From positions 124,001 through 188,000 of the forward strand of contig CAVSSP010000001.1 in NCBI GenBank assembly GCA_963730685.1: 64,000 bases of DNA. The letters run 5' to 3'. This document shows positions 32,485 to 40,927 of the stretch, piece after piece (the first letter of the stretch is position 1; each line of letters opens with the position of its first letter). The notes under the pieces are model-generated. The model was not told the origin of the DNA, did no database searches, and saw nothing but the letters and a program-made list of their open reading frames with translations. The position numbers and the translations under genes were made by a program. This stretch comes from Bog-756 sp963730685 (GTDB lineage Bacteria > Actinomycetota > Acidimicrobiia > Acidimicrobiales > RAAP-2).

Positions 32485-34935
32485 TTAGGTCGCTCGTAGG
32501 AGATATCGGGGCTTGGACCGAGTCGCAATCATCGCCGGTACAACGGCGATGAGGTTTGCAACGACCAGTACCCCCACCACCAGGAGGCCGACAAGCCAGA
32601 TCGGCACGACGGAGACTGGCACGGCGCCGAGGTTGTTCGCGAACGCATGCCACGCCACCCGGCCCACCACGATCCCCAATGGAACGCCGATCACGATGCC
32701 ACCCAACGCCAACGTCATGGCCTGCCAAGCCACGGTCGAGACAACTTGGCCATTCACGAACCCCAGTACTTTCAGCAGTCCGACCTCTCGCCGGCGCCGC
32801 GAGACACTAACAACTAGCAGGTGGAGCAAGGTGGCGGCTCCGAACAGGGCCAACATGGCGCCAAAGATGAGCGGGAAGTTGACCGCTTCGCCAAAGTTGA
32901 TCAGCGAAGTTGGGGCGATGGCTAGGGCGGTCAGCGACCTGTAACTATTGAAGTAGTGGTTCACTGCCGCTTGTCCCTGGGGACCCGGCACGACACTGGC
33001 CAGCACCCCGCCGTTTGCCGACTCCGCCACCCGTTGTTGACAGGCGGCTCGCTTGGGGCCCGGGGGACACGCGGCATCTTCGTAGCCGGCCAGCGTGAAC
33101 ACCGCGCCGGAACCCAGACTCACCTCGTTGCCCAGCTCGGGGAGCGACATCTGAGCGACCACTCGGAACGGCGCAATTCGTCTACCGCCGGAGGCCAACG
33201 GCAACGTCACGTGGACGGTGGAACCGAGACGGGCACCCACCTGTCGCATCGTTGTCGCGCCGAGGCCGACCTCTCCAGTGGCGGTCGGGGGGTACCCGGC
33301 CACCGTCGAGAGGAGCAGGGGACCTCGGATGGCCTTTCCGGCGATGGCACCGACGACTACCTTGTTGATCGAGATGGCGGGTACGGCGATCCCCTGGGTG
33401 ATCCCGGTGACGGCCCGGTCGCGTTCGAGGCTCTTCAAGAGCACCGGATCCGGCGTCCCTCCGTTGTTGGGGTCCGAGATATTGAGCTGGAAAGGGTCGC
33501 CGTACAGCGCGGGCGTGGCCGTGAGATGCGAGAGACTGGCACCGAACACTGCCGTCCCGCACAGCGCCAACACCGCCAGAACGGTGGCCAGAAGGGCACT
33601 GCCCACGGGCACACTGGCCCCGCCGTTCCTTCGCTCCAGAGCGTTGCGGACACCGATGACGACGCTTGGCGGCGCGCCGACCCCCCAAAGACGGGCGGCC
33701 ACCTTGGAGGGCATGACCTGGACGATCCGGTCGCTGGTGCGGGAGGCGCGCGCCGCCCGCACGGCCGGATAGAGGCCAAGGGCAATCACCACCACGGCTG
33801 TGGCGAGCGCGCCCAGCGTCAATACGAGCGTGTCGAATTTGATCCCGGTTGAGCTCTCGGCGACACGCGCCTCACCGAGAGGGGCAATCGGGGAGACGAT
33901 GGTGGCGATCACCACGGCACCGAACGCCCCGACCAGTCCGACCACCAGGTTGCGCAAAGTCCCGAGCATGACCAACTGACGGCGGTCGATCCCGAGGGCG
34001 ACCATCGTAGGAAAGTCCTCGCTCTCGGCGATGCTCTGGCGACCCAGCGCCTGGCCAATGACGGCCAGCCCGACCAGCGCGGCGAGCGGCGCCAGCAGCC
34101 ACCACCCGATGGCCTGCGGCCGGATTGACGCTTCGACCGATGCGACCTGACCATCCTCATTCTGCGTGTAGACCGTCCGGGCGGCGCTACTGGCCGCGTC
34201 GAATCGGGGAAGGTCGGCGGCGCCGTGACGGAGGCGGACGAAGTACACGTAGCCAGTCGCCGTCCGTGGCAGCAGGGCGCGGATGAAGCCTTGTGTGGCG
34301 TAGAGGTTGTACTGGGGAATGCCGCCGGAAGGAAAATCGAACTCGGTGGCTTCGAACCCCACCACTCGTAAGGCGACCGTCGGACCCGTGGGTACTGGAG
34401 GAGCACCCGTCGCGTTGTTGTATGCCGACTTTTGCGACTGAGCGTAGAAAGGGACGTGGATGACGGACCCGAGGTGTATTCCCTCGTCCCGTTGGAGGGT
34501 GTAGGAGGCCACCACCTCGTCGGGGTTCGATCGATCTGGCAAGCGACCAGACACAAGATTGAAATCCAGTTTTCCTTTGGCGGGGAGAGCTATCAGACCG
34601 AAATACGAGGGGTTGATCGGGTGCGTACAGGCACACGTGGGTTGCCCGTTGTCGGGGCCAAAGGCGCCCGTCACCGCGACGACTCCGGGGAATCGGGAGA
34701 TCTTGGGTAGAGGCTGAAAGGAGTACACCTCGGCGTCGAAGCCCTTGGCGGCCACAAATCCCGGGAAGGCCGATTCCGTGCGTCGCCCGGCGGCTACGGC
34801 CGCCATGACTGCTCCACCAACCAGGCCGATCAGGACCGCGATGGCCAGCCAGGAGCGCCATCGATGGCGCAGCTGTGCCCAAAACACCACCCAGACGGCC
34901 CGCAACGACGCCCTCCTCACTTTGTTTTTGCCCAT
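32485..34935 (-). CDS. FtsX-like ABC transporter permease without an adjacent ATPase
   Basis: Large permease of about 816 residues (ATG 34935). After the basic N-terminus (FWAQLRHRWRSW) and helix 1 (LIGLVGGAVMAAVAAG) comes an extracytoplasmic domain, three helices between about 275 and 390, helix 4 near 430 (LLATVLAVLALCGTAVFGAS), a second extracytoplasmic domain, and a final FtsX domain with the cytoplasmic loop SRRRREVGLLKVLGFVNGQV. This is the duplicated ABC-3/FtsX layout of lipoprotein- or peptide-handling exporters. Its ATPase should lie next to it but does not, and the gene is alone between repeat copies D and E, so it may have been cut from its operon or rely on an ATPase elsewhere. 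Confidence 0.88.
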   Translation of the reverse strand: MGKNKVRRASLRAVWVVFWAQLRHRWRSWLAIAVLIGLVGGAVMAAVAAGRRTESAFPGFVAAKGFDAEVYSFQPLPKISRFPGVVAVTGAFGPDNGQPTCACTHPINPSYFGLIALPAKGKLDFNLVSGRLPDRSNPDEVVASYTLQRDEGIHLGSVIHVPFYAQSQKSAYNNATGAPPVPTGPTVALRVVGFEATEFDFPSGGIPQYNLYATQGFIRALLPRTATGYVYFVRLRHGAADLPRFDAASSAARTVYTQNEDGQVASVEASIRPQAIGWWLLAPLAALVGLAVIGQALGRQSIAESEDFPTMVALGIDRRQLVMLGTLRNLVVGLVGAFGAVVIATIVSPIAPLGEARVAESSTGIKFDTLVLTLGALATAVVVIALGLYPAVRAARASRTSDRIVQVMPSKVAARLWGVGAPPSVVIGVRNALERRNGGASVPVGSALLATVLAVLALCGTAVFGASLSHLTATPALYGDPFQLNISDPNNGGTPDPVLLKSLERDRAVTGITQGIAVPAISINKVVVGAIAGKAIRGPLLLSTVAGYPPTATGEVGLGATTMRQVGARLGSTVHVTLPLASGGRRIAPFRVVAQMSLPELGNEVSLGSGAVFTLAGYEDAACPPGPKRAACQQRVAESANGGVLASVVPGPQGQAAVNHYFNSYRSLTALAIAPTSLINFGEAVNFPLIFGAMLALFGAATLLHLLVVSVSRRRREVGLLKVLGFVNGQVVSTVAWQAMTLALGGIVIGVPLGIVVGRVAWHAFANNLGAVPVSVVPIWLVGLLVVGVLVVANLIAVVPAMIATRSKPRYLLRAT

Positions 34936-35059
34936 TGTGACGGCACGAGGGTCGATCGCCAAGGTGGCTAGCCCGTGGGCGGATTCGTGCTAGCACCAAA
35001 TCCTCATCAGAGGCCATCGATCGTATGAGCTGGCATTTACAGATGACACCAAGAGTGGG

Positions 35060-35160
35060 CTTTAGGCTCTTGACCTGAGGATTTACCGCGCCGAACCCGT
35101 TGCCAGAACACCGGCACGAGACATGGGGTAACTGAATGCTGAGGAACCTGGGGATGCCCC
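35060..35160 (+). repeat. Module-boundary repeat H, copy E
   Basis: CCTGAGGATTTACCGC, CCGGCACGAGACATGGGGTA, ACTGAATGCTGAGG, AACCTGGGGATG (35078-35156). The 3' arm equals that of copy D while the 5' arm has diverged, so the stem is imperfect. The gap 34936-35503 holds this copy, a 140-base block shared with 43689-43827 and the tRNA-like piece at 35370. Confidence 0.6.
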
Positions 35161-35242
35161 CATCCGTAGCTTCTGGTGCGTGCGAATCAGAATGCGGGGA
35201 ATCAGGGGCTGTACCACCAAGGCCAATCGTGAAACCTCGGGT

Positions 35243-35381
35243 CCTCATCCCATATTCACCCCATAAGACTGCGCGCCACGAGCAGGGACGACGCGGTGGC
35301 CAATTCGATAAGACGTGCTCAGACGGGCCGAGCCGTCTCCAGGCAGCGCTAGAAAGGGACCGGGACCCCCTCGTAATGCGT
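35243..35381 (+). repeat. 140-bp direct repeat ending in a tRNA-Thr anticodon-loop piece (left copy)
   Basis: CCTCATCCCATATTCACCCC, CAGGGACGACGCGGTGG, CCAATTCGATAAGAC, GTCTCCAG and GGGACCGGGACCCCCTCGTA ATGCGT follow in the same order and spacing at 43689-43828. The last twelve bases, CTCGTAATGCGT (35370-35381), match the anticodon loop and 3' stem of a tRNA-Thr(CGU)-like gene; the sequence then diverges. I read it as a damaged attachment site. Confidence 0.6.
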
Positions 35382-35503
35382 GGCGCCGTGGACCGCACGC
35401 TCAGCATACGGACGGTCGCAGCCTTGGGTCCTCCCTTCCGGATGCGAACTGAGAGAAACTTGTCCTTGGGCGTCGTCGCAAGGTCTTGATTGGCGGCGGC
35501 ATA

Positions 35504-36142
35504 TCAACGCCCTCTGAGGGTGCTCACCAACGACTGCCAATCGTCGCCTGGCTGCCAGCTGGTCAAGAGCGTCCGCTCGTCGGGTGCGAGTTCGCGGTAC
35601 CTCGTCAGCTTCGGGCAATAAGGCGCAGAGAGCGTGGCCTCGAAGTCGATGGTGTACGGGCCAGCCGTGTGTCTGCGAGGATCGCCGGTGAGGAGCGCGG
35701 TCACCTGAGATCCACCCATGATCTTGCCACTGGCGGTTCTGCACTGGGTGTGGTCGAACGGACCGCCACCCAACAGGCCCAACGGAGATTCACTCCGACA
35801 GGCCAGCGCATAGTGCCTTGACTTTGCTTCGGTACCCCGGCTGGTCACTACAACGTGTGGGGGTATCTCTCCGCGGGCCCAAGGTGTCTCCCAGTGCGTC
35901 CACATGAAAACCCGGTCGGGAGCCGTGTCCACCATTTTGGGCTTCGAGAGCATTCGTGTAAAGAGGACGCGCAGATTGCCGGCTCTAGCCGCCTCGAATC
36001 CGGCTATGCCCAGGCTGGTTCCTATTCCCCACCAGAACTCCCCGGTACCCGCGAGGCGCTCGGCTTCCTTTCTGGCCAGGATGCCACCGTGCAACTCGCC
36101 TGCTTCAGCTCCCATCCTGCTCAGAACAAATTGCTCAGTCAT
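35504..36142 (-). CDS. Protein of unknown function in the NYN/NTPase islet
   Basis: Soluble protein of 212 residues with no recognised domain. Visible landmarks are LAGTGEFWWGIGTSLGIAGF near the N-terminus, RVFMWTHWETPWARGEIPPH, and two Cys (LACRSES, HTQCRTASG) in a Gly-rich centre; the C-terminus is charged. The beginning resembles conserved uncharacterised proteins with FWWGIGTS. AGGAG lies ten bases before ATG 36142. It is 57 bases downstream of the NTPase on the same strand, so probably the last gene of a three-gene operon. Confidence 0.6.
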   Translation of the reverse strand: MTEQFVLSRMGAEAGELHGGILARKEAERLAGTGEFWWGIGTSLGIAGFEAARAGNLRVLFTRMLSKPKMVDTAPDRVFMWTHWETPWARGEIPPHVVVTSRGTEAKSRHYALACRSESPLGLLGGGPFDHTQCRTASGKIMGGSQVTALLTGDPRRHTAGPYTIDFEATLSAPYCPKLTRYRELAPDERTLLTSWQPGDDWQSLVSTLRGR

Positions 36143-36199
36143 TGGTCAAAATCTCCTTGCGCTCCAATTTCGTATCGCTTGTGCTGGTTAAGGGAGCCA

Positions 36200-38683
36200 T
36201 CAGACATCGACCAGGTTCGTGAGCAGCGACAAGTGGCGCAGCTGGCCCCAATCATGGGAAGCCGTCGCCCTCTCGTTCACTGGTTTGCTTTCCCTCAGTT
36301 TGGATAACTCAGCTTGAGCGTTGCGAGACTCCACAGTACGACCCTGTTCGTCGAGAAGCGTGGTTAAGGCATGGAAGGCGATCTCTCGACCGAATCTCCG
36401 ATCTCCCGTCTGGGTCGCCCTTCGGTACCACTCCTCTGCGCCTTTGAGATCACCCCGACGAGCATGAAGTCCGCCCATGAAGACAGCGCTCACCGCATCG
36501 GTCTCGACTTCCTCAGCGAATAGCGCCTCAGCCTCAGCCCTCTTCCCCTTTCGCTCGAGCAGGCTGCCGAGCAGGATGATCCCTAGATCGTCGCCGTCCT
36601 CGATTGCTTCCCGGTACCAATGCTCGGCGCCGGCCAAATCACCCTGGCGTTCGAGGACCTCGCCGAGCTCGACCATCGCCTGACTCGTCCATTCCTCGAG
36701 ACTGCGCCGGAACCAATAAGCAGCGTCGTCGAGCTCCCCGCTGGCCGCATGGGCCATCCCAAGCCCATACATGACGGAGCCATCCTCGAATTCGGAGTGC
36801 TCCCGGAGGCGGTCTTCGAGTTCCGGCAGACGACCCTCTTCCCAGAGGAACCAGTTGAAAGCCGCATTCGCCCTGGGGTCCCTTGCATCGATCGAGTACC
36901 GATAGAACAAGTCGGCCTCTTTGTCGTCTCCATGGCGCCGGTGAAGGTCGGCCAGATGTAAGGCGGCTAACGGGTAGCCCGCGGCCAGCGAGTCCAGGTA
37001 GTAGTCGACAACCTCACTGAACGTGCCCCCCCGGTTGTCGAGAACAATGCCAACGTAGAGAGTTGAGCTGGCAAAACCCCTCTCGTGGCCCTTTCGGGCC
37101 AGGAACATCGCGCGATCCACGTCGTCCGCTTCATAGGTGTGGCGAACGAGGTTGTCGTACTGCCTCTCTTCGAGCCCGTCAAGAAGAGCATCGTCGATCT
37201 CGTGGTCAGGTAAGAGACGCTCACTGAGCGCGTCCATCAGTCGCCATCGAGGCTCCGAGTTGAGCCCTACCACGCCACGATCGAGGATGGCCCAGACATC
37301 CCCGATGCCGTCCGTCCCCCACTCGAGAGCGTCCTGCCACTGAGTAGCGCTCAGGGGTGGGCGGGTGGGAGCTGAGAGAGTGAATCGCTGCTCCGTCGCC
37401 CGACGGAGCTCCTGGACAGTGAGGCCGTCAGGGTCAAGGATGACCGCATCGAGGGCGGCGGTTACCAGTGCTGACCGTGGCAGCTGCGTTCGGTCAGACC
37501 TAGCGTGTTTGATCCTCCCCACGAGCTCCGGGACGGCGGCGAGGGCTGCTGGAAGCCTAAGTAGATCCCCGGTGCCGAGCACGCCATTGCGAAGCTGATG
37601 CTCGAACACCACGGAGGCGTCGGCCTCTTCGCCTGCGTCGAAGCGGGCGGGCCAGGAGATTGCTCGCTCACGCAGCCAAGCGCGGTGAACTCTTGGCACG
37701 CCAATCCGGTCGCCGGCGGGGTCATCGAGCTCGAGGAAGGCGTCGGCGACCGAGGCCAACACAACCGGAGCTTGCGGCCGATTGACCAGTCTCTGCAGTG
37801 CGGCCTGTACGTTCCGGCTGCCAGATTCGATGAAGTGACGGTGAAGGTCATCGATGAAGATGACGAAGGCCGCACCGAGGAGCCCGGCCGACTCGGCTCG
37901 ATCCAGCGCGCTTGCCAACTCCTCGAGAACTATGCGGCTGGTGCTCTCGGAGGAGCCACCCGACGATGGTGGCATTGGGATGAGAATCTCGGCTGCCTGA
38001 AGTGCAGGCTCGCGCTGGAGCGCCTCTATCAGGCTCCTGGTCTTCCCCGCTTTGGCTGGACCACCGAGCACCACCACTCGCTGCTCCCAATCCGAAGGGC
38101 GGCTGTCGAGCGCCGTGCGAAGTCGGTCCCCCAGCTCGCCGTCGCCGGAGCGCCGTACATAGGGTGGAGTAGTCCCGTTGGTCTTGTCCGATGCAAGCCG
38201 GAAATAAGACGAGACTTCGAGTTCAGCGATCAGCGGTGCGGGGTAGTCGGTCTGGAGCCATCGCCCCACCTCCGCTTCCCTCCTCCTGCGGACAGCGTCA
38301 AGGCTCAGCCTGGCATTCCCCGAATCGATCCGGTCTTCCGCGTCCAGCCTGTGTGCTGCCCGGCTCCCAGTGTCGTGGCGAGCCTGGCCGATCGCACGGA
38401 GCACGTCCCAGGCAGACTCAAGGCTCCTGCGGTCTTCGGTGCCCAAAACGTGGTTAACGAAGTCGAGCAACTGCTGCGCCTCGCTGCTGTCTCGCGGCAC
38501 TGAGACCCGGCCGTCCGACCTAAGTCCAAGCCAGGCCTGGAGCTTCGACCGACCGCCCCCATTCCCGAACACCGCCCGCGCTAGCTCTGTCCTGGTTGGC
38601 GAATCGAGCGAGCCTTGAAGCCGCTTACCAACGGTTCGGACTTGCTCAGCTGCGACCTCGGATTGGTCGGATGAGTCGACCAT
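36200..38683 (-). CDS. P-loop NTPase with TPR/Sel1-like repeats (STAND-like)
   Basis: Large protein of about 827 residues. ATG 38683 is chosen for its strong AAGGAGG four bases upstream; an in-frame ATG at 38887 would add 68 residues without a good ribosome site. Order of parts: helical N-terminus; Walker A VVVLGGPAKAGKTRSL (about 206-217); Walker B FVIFIDDLHRHF (about 273-284) followed by VVLASVADAFLE as sensor; a helical/winged region (LTVQELRRATEQRFTL); then from about 540 to 790 a series of roughly 36-residue helical repeats, for example SVMYGLGMAHAASGELDDAA and AGAEHWYREAIEDGDDLGII, of Sel1/TPR type. An NTPase followed by a repeat sensor is the STAND design, common in signal-dependent death and antiphage proteins. 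It has no obvious effector domain itself; the NYN protein encoded upstream could be that effector (inference). Confidence 0.75.
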   Translation of the reverse strand: MVDSSDQSEVAAEQVRTVGKRLQGSLDSPTRTELARAVFGNGGGRSKLQAWLGLRSDGRVSVPRDSSEAQQLLDFVNHVLGTEDRRSLESAWDVLRAIGQARHDTGSRAAHRLDAEDRIDSGNARLSLDAVRRRREAEVGRWLQTDYPAPLIAELEVSSYFRLASDKTNGTTPPYVRRSGDGELGDRLRTALDSRPSDWEQRVVVLGGPAKAGKTRSLIEALQREPALQAAEILIPMPPSSGGSSESTSRIVLEELASALDRAESAGLLGAAFVIFIDDLHRHFIESGSRNVQAALQRLVNRPQAPVVLASVADAFLELDDPAGDRIGVPRVHRAWLRERAISWPARFDAGEEADASVVFEHQLRNGVLGTGDLLRLPAALAAVPELVGRIKHARSDRTQLPRSALVTAALDAVILDPDGLTVQELRRATEQRFTLSAPTRPPLSATQWQDALEWGTDGIGDVWAILDRGVVGLNSEPRWRLMDALSERLLPDHEIDDALLDGLEERQYDNLVRHTYEADDVDRAMFLARKGHERGFASSTLYVGIVLDNRGGTFSEVVDYYLDSLAAGYPLAALHLADLHRRHGDDKEADLFYRYSIDARDPRANAAFNWFLWEEGRLPELEDRLREHSEFEDGSVMYGLGMAHAASGELDDAAYWFRRSLEEWTSQAMVELGEVLERQGDLAGAEHWYREAIEDGDDLGIILLGSLLERKGKRAEAEALFAEEVETDAVSAVFMGGLHARRGDLKGAEEWYRRATQTGDRRFGREIAFHALTTLLDEQGRTVESRNAQAELSKLRESKPVNERATASHDWGQLRHLSLLTNLVDV

Positions 38684-38890
38684 CTGCCCTCCTTGTCCGG
38701 ATACCTTGCCACGGGCCTGCTCTCTGGTCCTATGCGAACCGAGTGCCCCGAAGGGGGACCGCCGAAGGCGCTTGGCCAGACGCCCGGCGCTGAGCCAGCG
38801 CGACCTGCTGTGGCTGATGACCACAGTTGGCCCTGAGGCGCCGCGGCGAGGATCTGGGACTGTCGGAAAGTCTGCCTTGTAAGCCATGGT

Positions 38891-39439
38891 TCAAGCTGCC
38901 TGGATCAGTTCGACGGCGGTGGCAGCCTCCCTGAGTCGGTTGCTGAGAGAACCGTGACAGGCGACGACCTGGACCTCCAGCCCCGCAGCGACGAGCGCGG
39001 AAACGGACTCCGTGAAGCCTCCATCGCCCGATCCAAGGACGATGCGGTCGTAGCGCCGAGCGTAGAGATCGATATCGATGCGCCTCAATAAGGCCCTGTC
39101 GGCCGCGTTTGCACCGATGCCAGCTGGGACCCACCGCAAACATGAGGGGAGCTCGTGGGAGAGCCGTCGCTCGAGGTGCCTATTCGCAGCAGCGAATCCT
39201 AAGTCCCCCTCCTTGAGTCCGGCTATGGCAACGTAGGCCGTTAGGCGCTCGTGCGCCTTATCGATCGAGGGAAAGCCATCGCCGCAGAGGTTCTCTACGT
39301 CGACCAAATGGAGGCTGCGTTGCACCTTGGAACCAGCCCGCTGAGGGGAGCCGGGATCCGTGATGGCCATGTACCTGTGCCTGCCAGGCTCCCGGCAATA
39401 GGTTTTGTCCGCACCTCTGACAGCGACCGATGCACACAT
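38891..39439 (-). CDS. NYN-domain (PIN-fold) putative ribonuclease
   Basis: Protein of about 182 residues (ATG 39439 after GGGGAAGAG; ATG 39370 is an alternative). The NYN fold is visible: first acidic strand LHLVDVENLCGDG with the D-x-E-N catalytic motif, VPAGIGANAADRALLRRIDI with a second Asp, and YDRIVLGSGDGGFTESVSAL with the SGDGGF motif, ending AAGLEVQVVACHGSLSNRLR. NYN domains are metal-dependent RNases. It is the first gene of a minus-strand cluster with the NTPase and an unknown protein, flanked by tRNA-like fragments. Confidence 0.75.
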   Translation of the reverse strand: MCASVAVRGADKTYCREPGRHRYMAITDPGSPQRAGSKVQRSLHLVDVENLCGDGFPSIDKAHERLTAYVAIAGLKEGDLGFAAANRHLERRLSHELPSCLRWVPAGIGANAADRALLRRIDIDLYARRYDRIVLGSGDGGFTESVSALVAAGLEVQVVACHGSLSNRLREAATAVELIQAA

Positions 39440-39594
39440 GAACTCTTCCCCTTCCAGCCCGGGCGATCCGGATCTGGGTCCAGGGTGCGCCCGCGCAATG
39501 CGCGCAACAAGGTCACGGTGTTGCGCGGCTGGGAAAACCACATAAGTCCATCTCACTTCGCAGCTTTTTCAAATAGTGATGCCGGCGTCGGAGG

Positions 39595-39662
39595 CTGAGA
39601 CGTTCGGACACCAACGGCAAGACATGGGGGTTTTGGGCATCCTCTCCGTCCTGAGGGTTCTT
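39595..39662 (+). repeat. Module-boundary repeat H, copy F
   Basis: GTTCGGACACCAACGGCAAG, ACATGGGGGTTTTGGGCATC, CTCTCCGTCCTGAGGG. The ACATGGGG-GTTT...ATCCTC order matches the other copies, and CCTCTCCGTCCTGAGG could pair weakly. This is the most diverged copy. It is followed about 210 bases later by the tRNA-like fragment at 39871. Confidence 0.45.
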
Positions 39663-39870
39663 CGCTCCCATCCCAGTCGTGGCTTGCAGCCTTTCTTTGG
39701 GCCGGACAGTTGCCGGCACCATCATTCTTTTTGCGGTGGATCGATCCTGGCCTACAAACTGGCCTACAACTCGAGATCGGCCTGTTTCCGGTTGCTTCCC
39801 CAGCAACGGCGGTGAGCAGGGATAACACCCGATTGCTTCCGGTTGCCAACCGTCATTTCCGGTCCCTTTT

Positions 39871-39918
39871 CGCACTCGTAATGCGTAGGTCAGGAGTTCG
39901 ATTCTCCTCCCAGGCTCC
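39871..39918 (+). other. tRNA-Thr(CGU)-like 3' fragment (attachment-site remnant)
   Basis: CGCA-CTCGTAA-TGCG forms an anticodon arm with anticodon CGT, followed by variable AGGTC, T arm AGGAG-TTCGATT-CTCCT, and CCCAGGCTCC as acceptor 3' strand. The matching acceptor 5' strand (GCCTGGG) and D arm are absent upstream, so this is not a functional tRNA. tRNA 3' ends are copied in this way when tyrosine-recombinase elements integrate. The gap 39557-39972 contains only this, copy F and two CCGGTTGC(T/C) repeats. Confidence 0.75.
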
Positions 39919-39972
39919 CTGGACGGGCTGCTCATCGCGCCAAGCAGCCCGTCGATGAGTCGCAGAGCCGTA

Positions 39973-40389
39973 TCAGAGGCTGCCTCTGGGGGCGACCCAC
40001 TCCTGTTCGGCACCGCCGACTGCCCCGACTCGTTCGAAGTCGGCATCGTAGTGAAGGACAACGAGTCCGGCCGACCGGGCGGCTGCAGAGATGATGACGT
40101 CGGGGATGGCCAGCCGGTGCTGTCCTCGCTTGGCCAGCTCGTGTTGGAGGTCGATGGCGAGTTCGAGTACCTCTGGCGTGATCGGGGCGCTGTCGAGGCT
40201 GCGACGTTCGAGGAGAACCGCTTCGTAGTCAGCAAGTCTCCGGCTGGAGTACAGCACCTCCAGGTCGACGATTGCACAGGTGGCGATCAGGCCCTCTTCG
40301 AGGAGTGGCCGGAGTCGCGCCTCCACGGCTGGATTCTGGAAGCGGGCGAGAGCGCTCTTGTGGGCCAGGAAGCGGGCGTTCAGCGCCAC
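39973..40389 (-). CDS. vapC: VapC-type PIN-domain toxin with altered first catalytic acid
   Basis: PIN-domain ribonuclease toxin of 138 residues. In its family the N-terminus is LxDKSA, where Asp is the first metal ligand; here it reads FLAHKSALARF, with CAC (His) for GAC (Asp). The other acids are in place: Glu in CAIVDLEVLYSS, Asp in LAIPDVIISAAA, Asp in LHYDADFERV. The start GTG overlaps the antitoxin end by 10 bases, the usual vapBC coupling. With one ligand changed, RNase activity may be reduced or lost, which would make the pair an inactive or antitoxin-dominated remnant. Confidence 0.88.
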   Translation of the reverse strand: MALNARFLAHKSALARFQNPAVEARLRPLLEEGLIATCAIVDLEVLYSSRRLADYEAVLLERRSLDSAPITPEVLELAIDLQHELAKRGQHRLAIPDVIISAAARSAGLVVLHYDADFERVGAVGGAEQEWVAPRGSL

Positions 40390-40586
40390 GCGCCCGACAT
40401 CACCGAGGCATCATCCAGGTCGAGTCCGGTCATCGTTCCCAGCCGATCGGCATGACTGCGACGGCGAGCAGCCAACACGACCGATTCGAGAGAGCGGTTG
40501 ACGGCCTCCTTCATGGTCGACGCCCCGAGGATGGAAGTGGCCTCAGCGAGGAGTTCATTGTCGATGTCGACCAGGTGCTTACTCAT
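40380..40586 (-). CDS. vapB: VapB-type antitoxin
   Basis: Antitoxin of 68 residues from ATG 40586: KHLVDIDNELLAEATSILGA is the VapB ribbon-helix-helix region, followed by TMKEAVNRSLESVVLAARRR and a C-terminal toxin-binding tail (LDLDDASVMSGAW). It precedes and overlaps vapC. TATACT ends six bases before the start, so transcription probably begins at the ATG; the antitoxin family is known to autorepress its promoter. Confidence 0.88.
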   Translation of the reverse strand: MSKHLVDIDNELLAEATSILGASTMKEAVNRSLESVVLAARRRSHADRLGTMTGLDLDDASVMSGAWR

Positions 40587-40598
40587 GGATTCAGTATA
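40587..40598 (-). promoter_or_regulatory. Leaderless -10 element of vapBC
   Basis: On the minus strand TATACT (40598-40593), six bases, ATG 40586. It is the closest match to the consensus among the leaderless promoters of this window. Confidence 0.6.
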
Positions 40599-40927
40599 TC
40601 TCTTATGTACCGCTGAATATAGATCCATCACGTGGCAGTGCTGGTGCGGATCTCCGCCAGTTCTGAGGCGGCATGGGCCACCTCCACCAAGCTCGACATG
40701 CGTCGATGGCGGCGTCGATGGACGAAGTCTCAGCCCATCGCCGGAAGAATATCTGCCGAGCTCAGAGCGACCACAGTCTCGAACACCTCGTCGACGGAGG
40801 CGGTGCGCCAGAACCCTTCATGGGTGGGTGACTCCGCGTCCTGTTCACCATGCTGGGGCGAGAGCGACTACCCCTTTGGTCTCTTCTGGCGTTGACATTG
40901 CGAGGCCCACCGCTTTAGGGTTGTATT

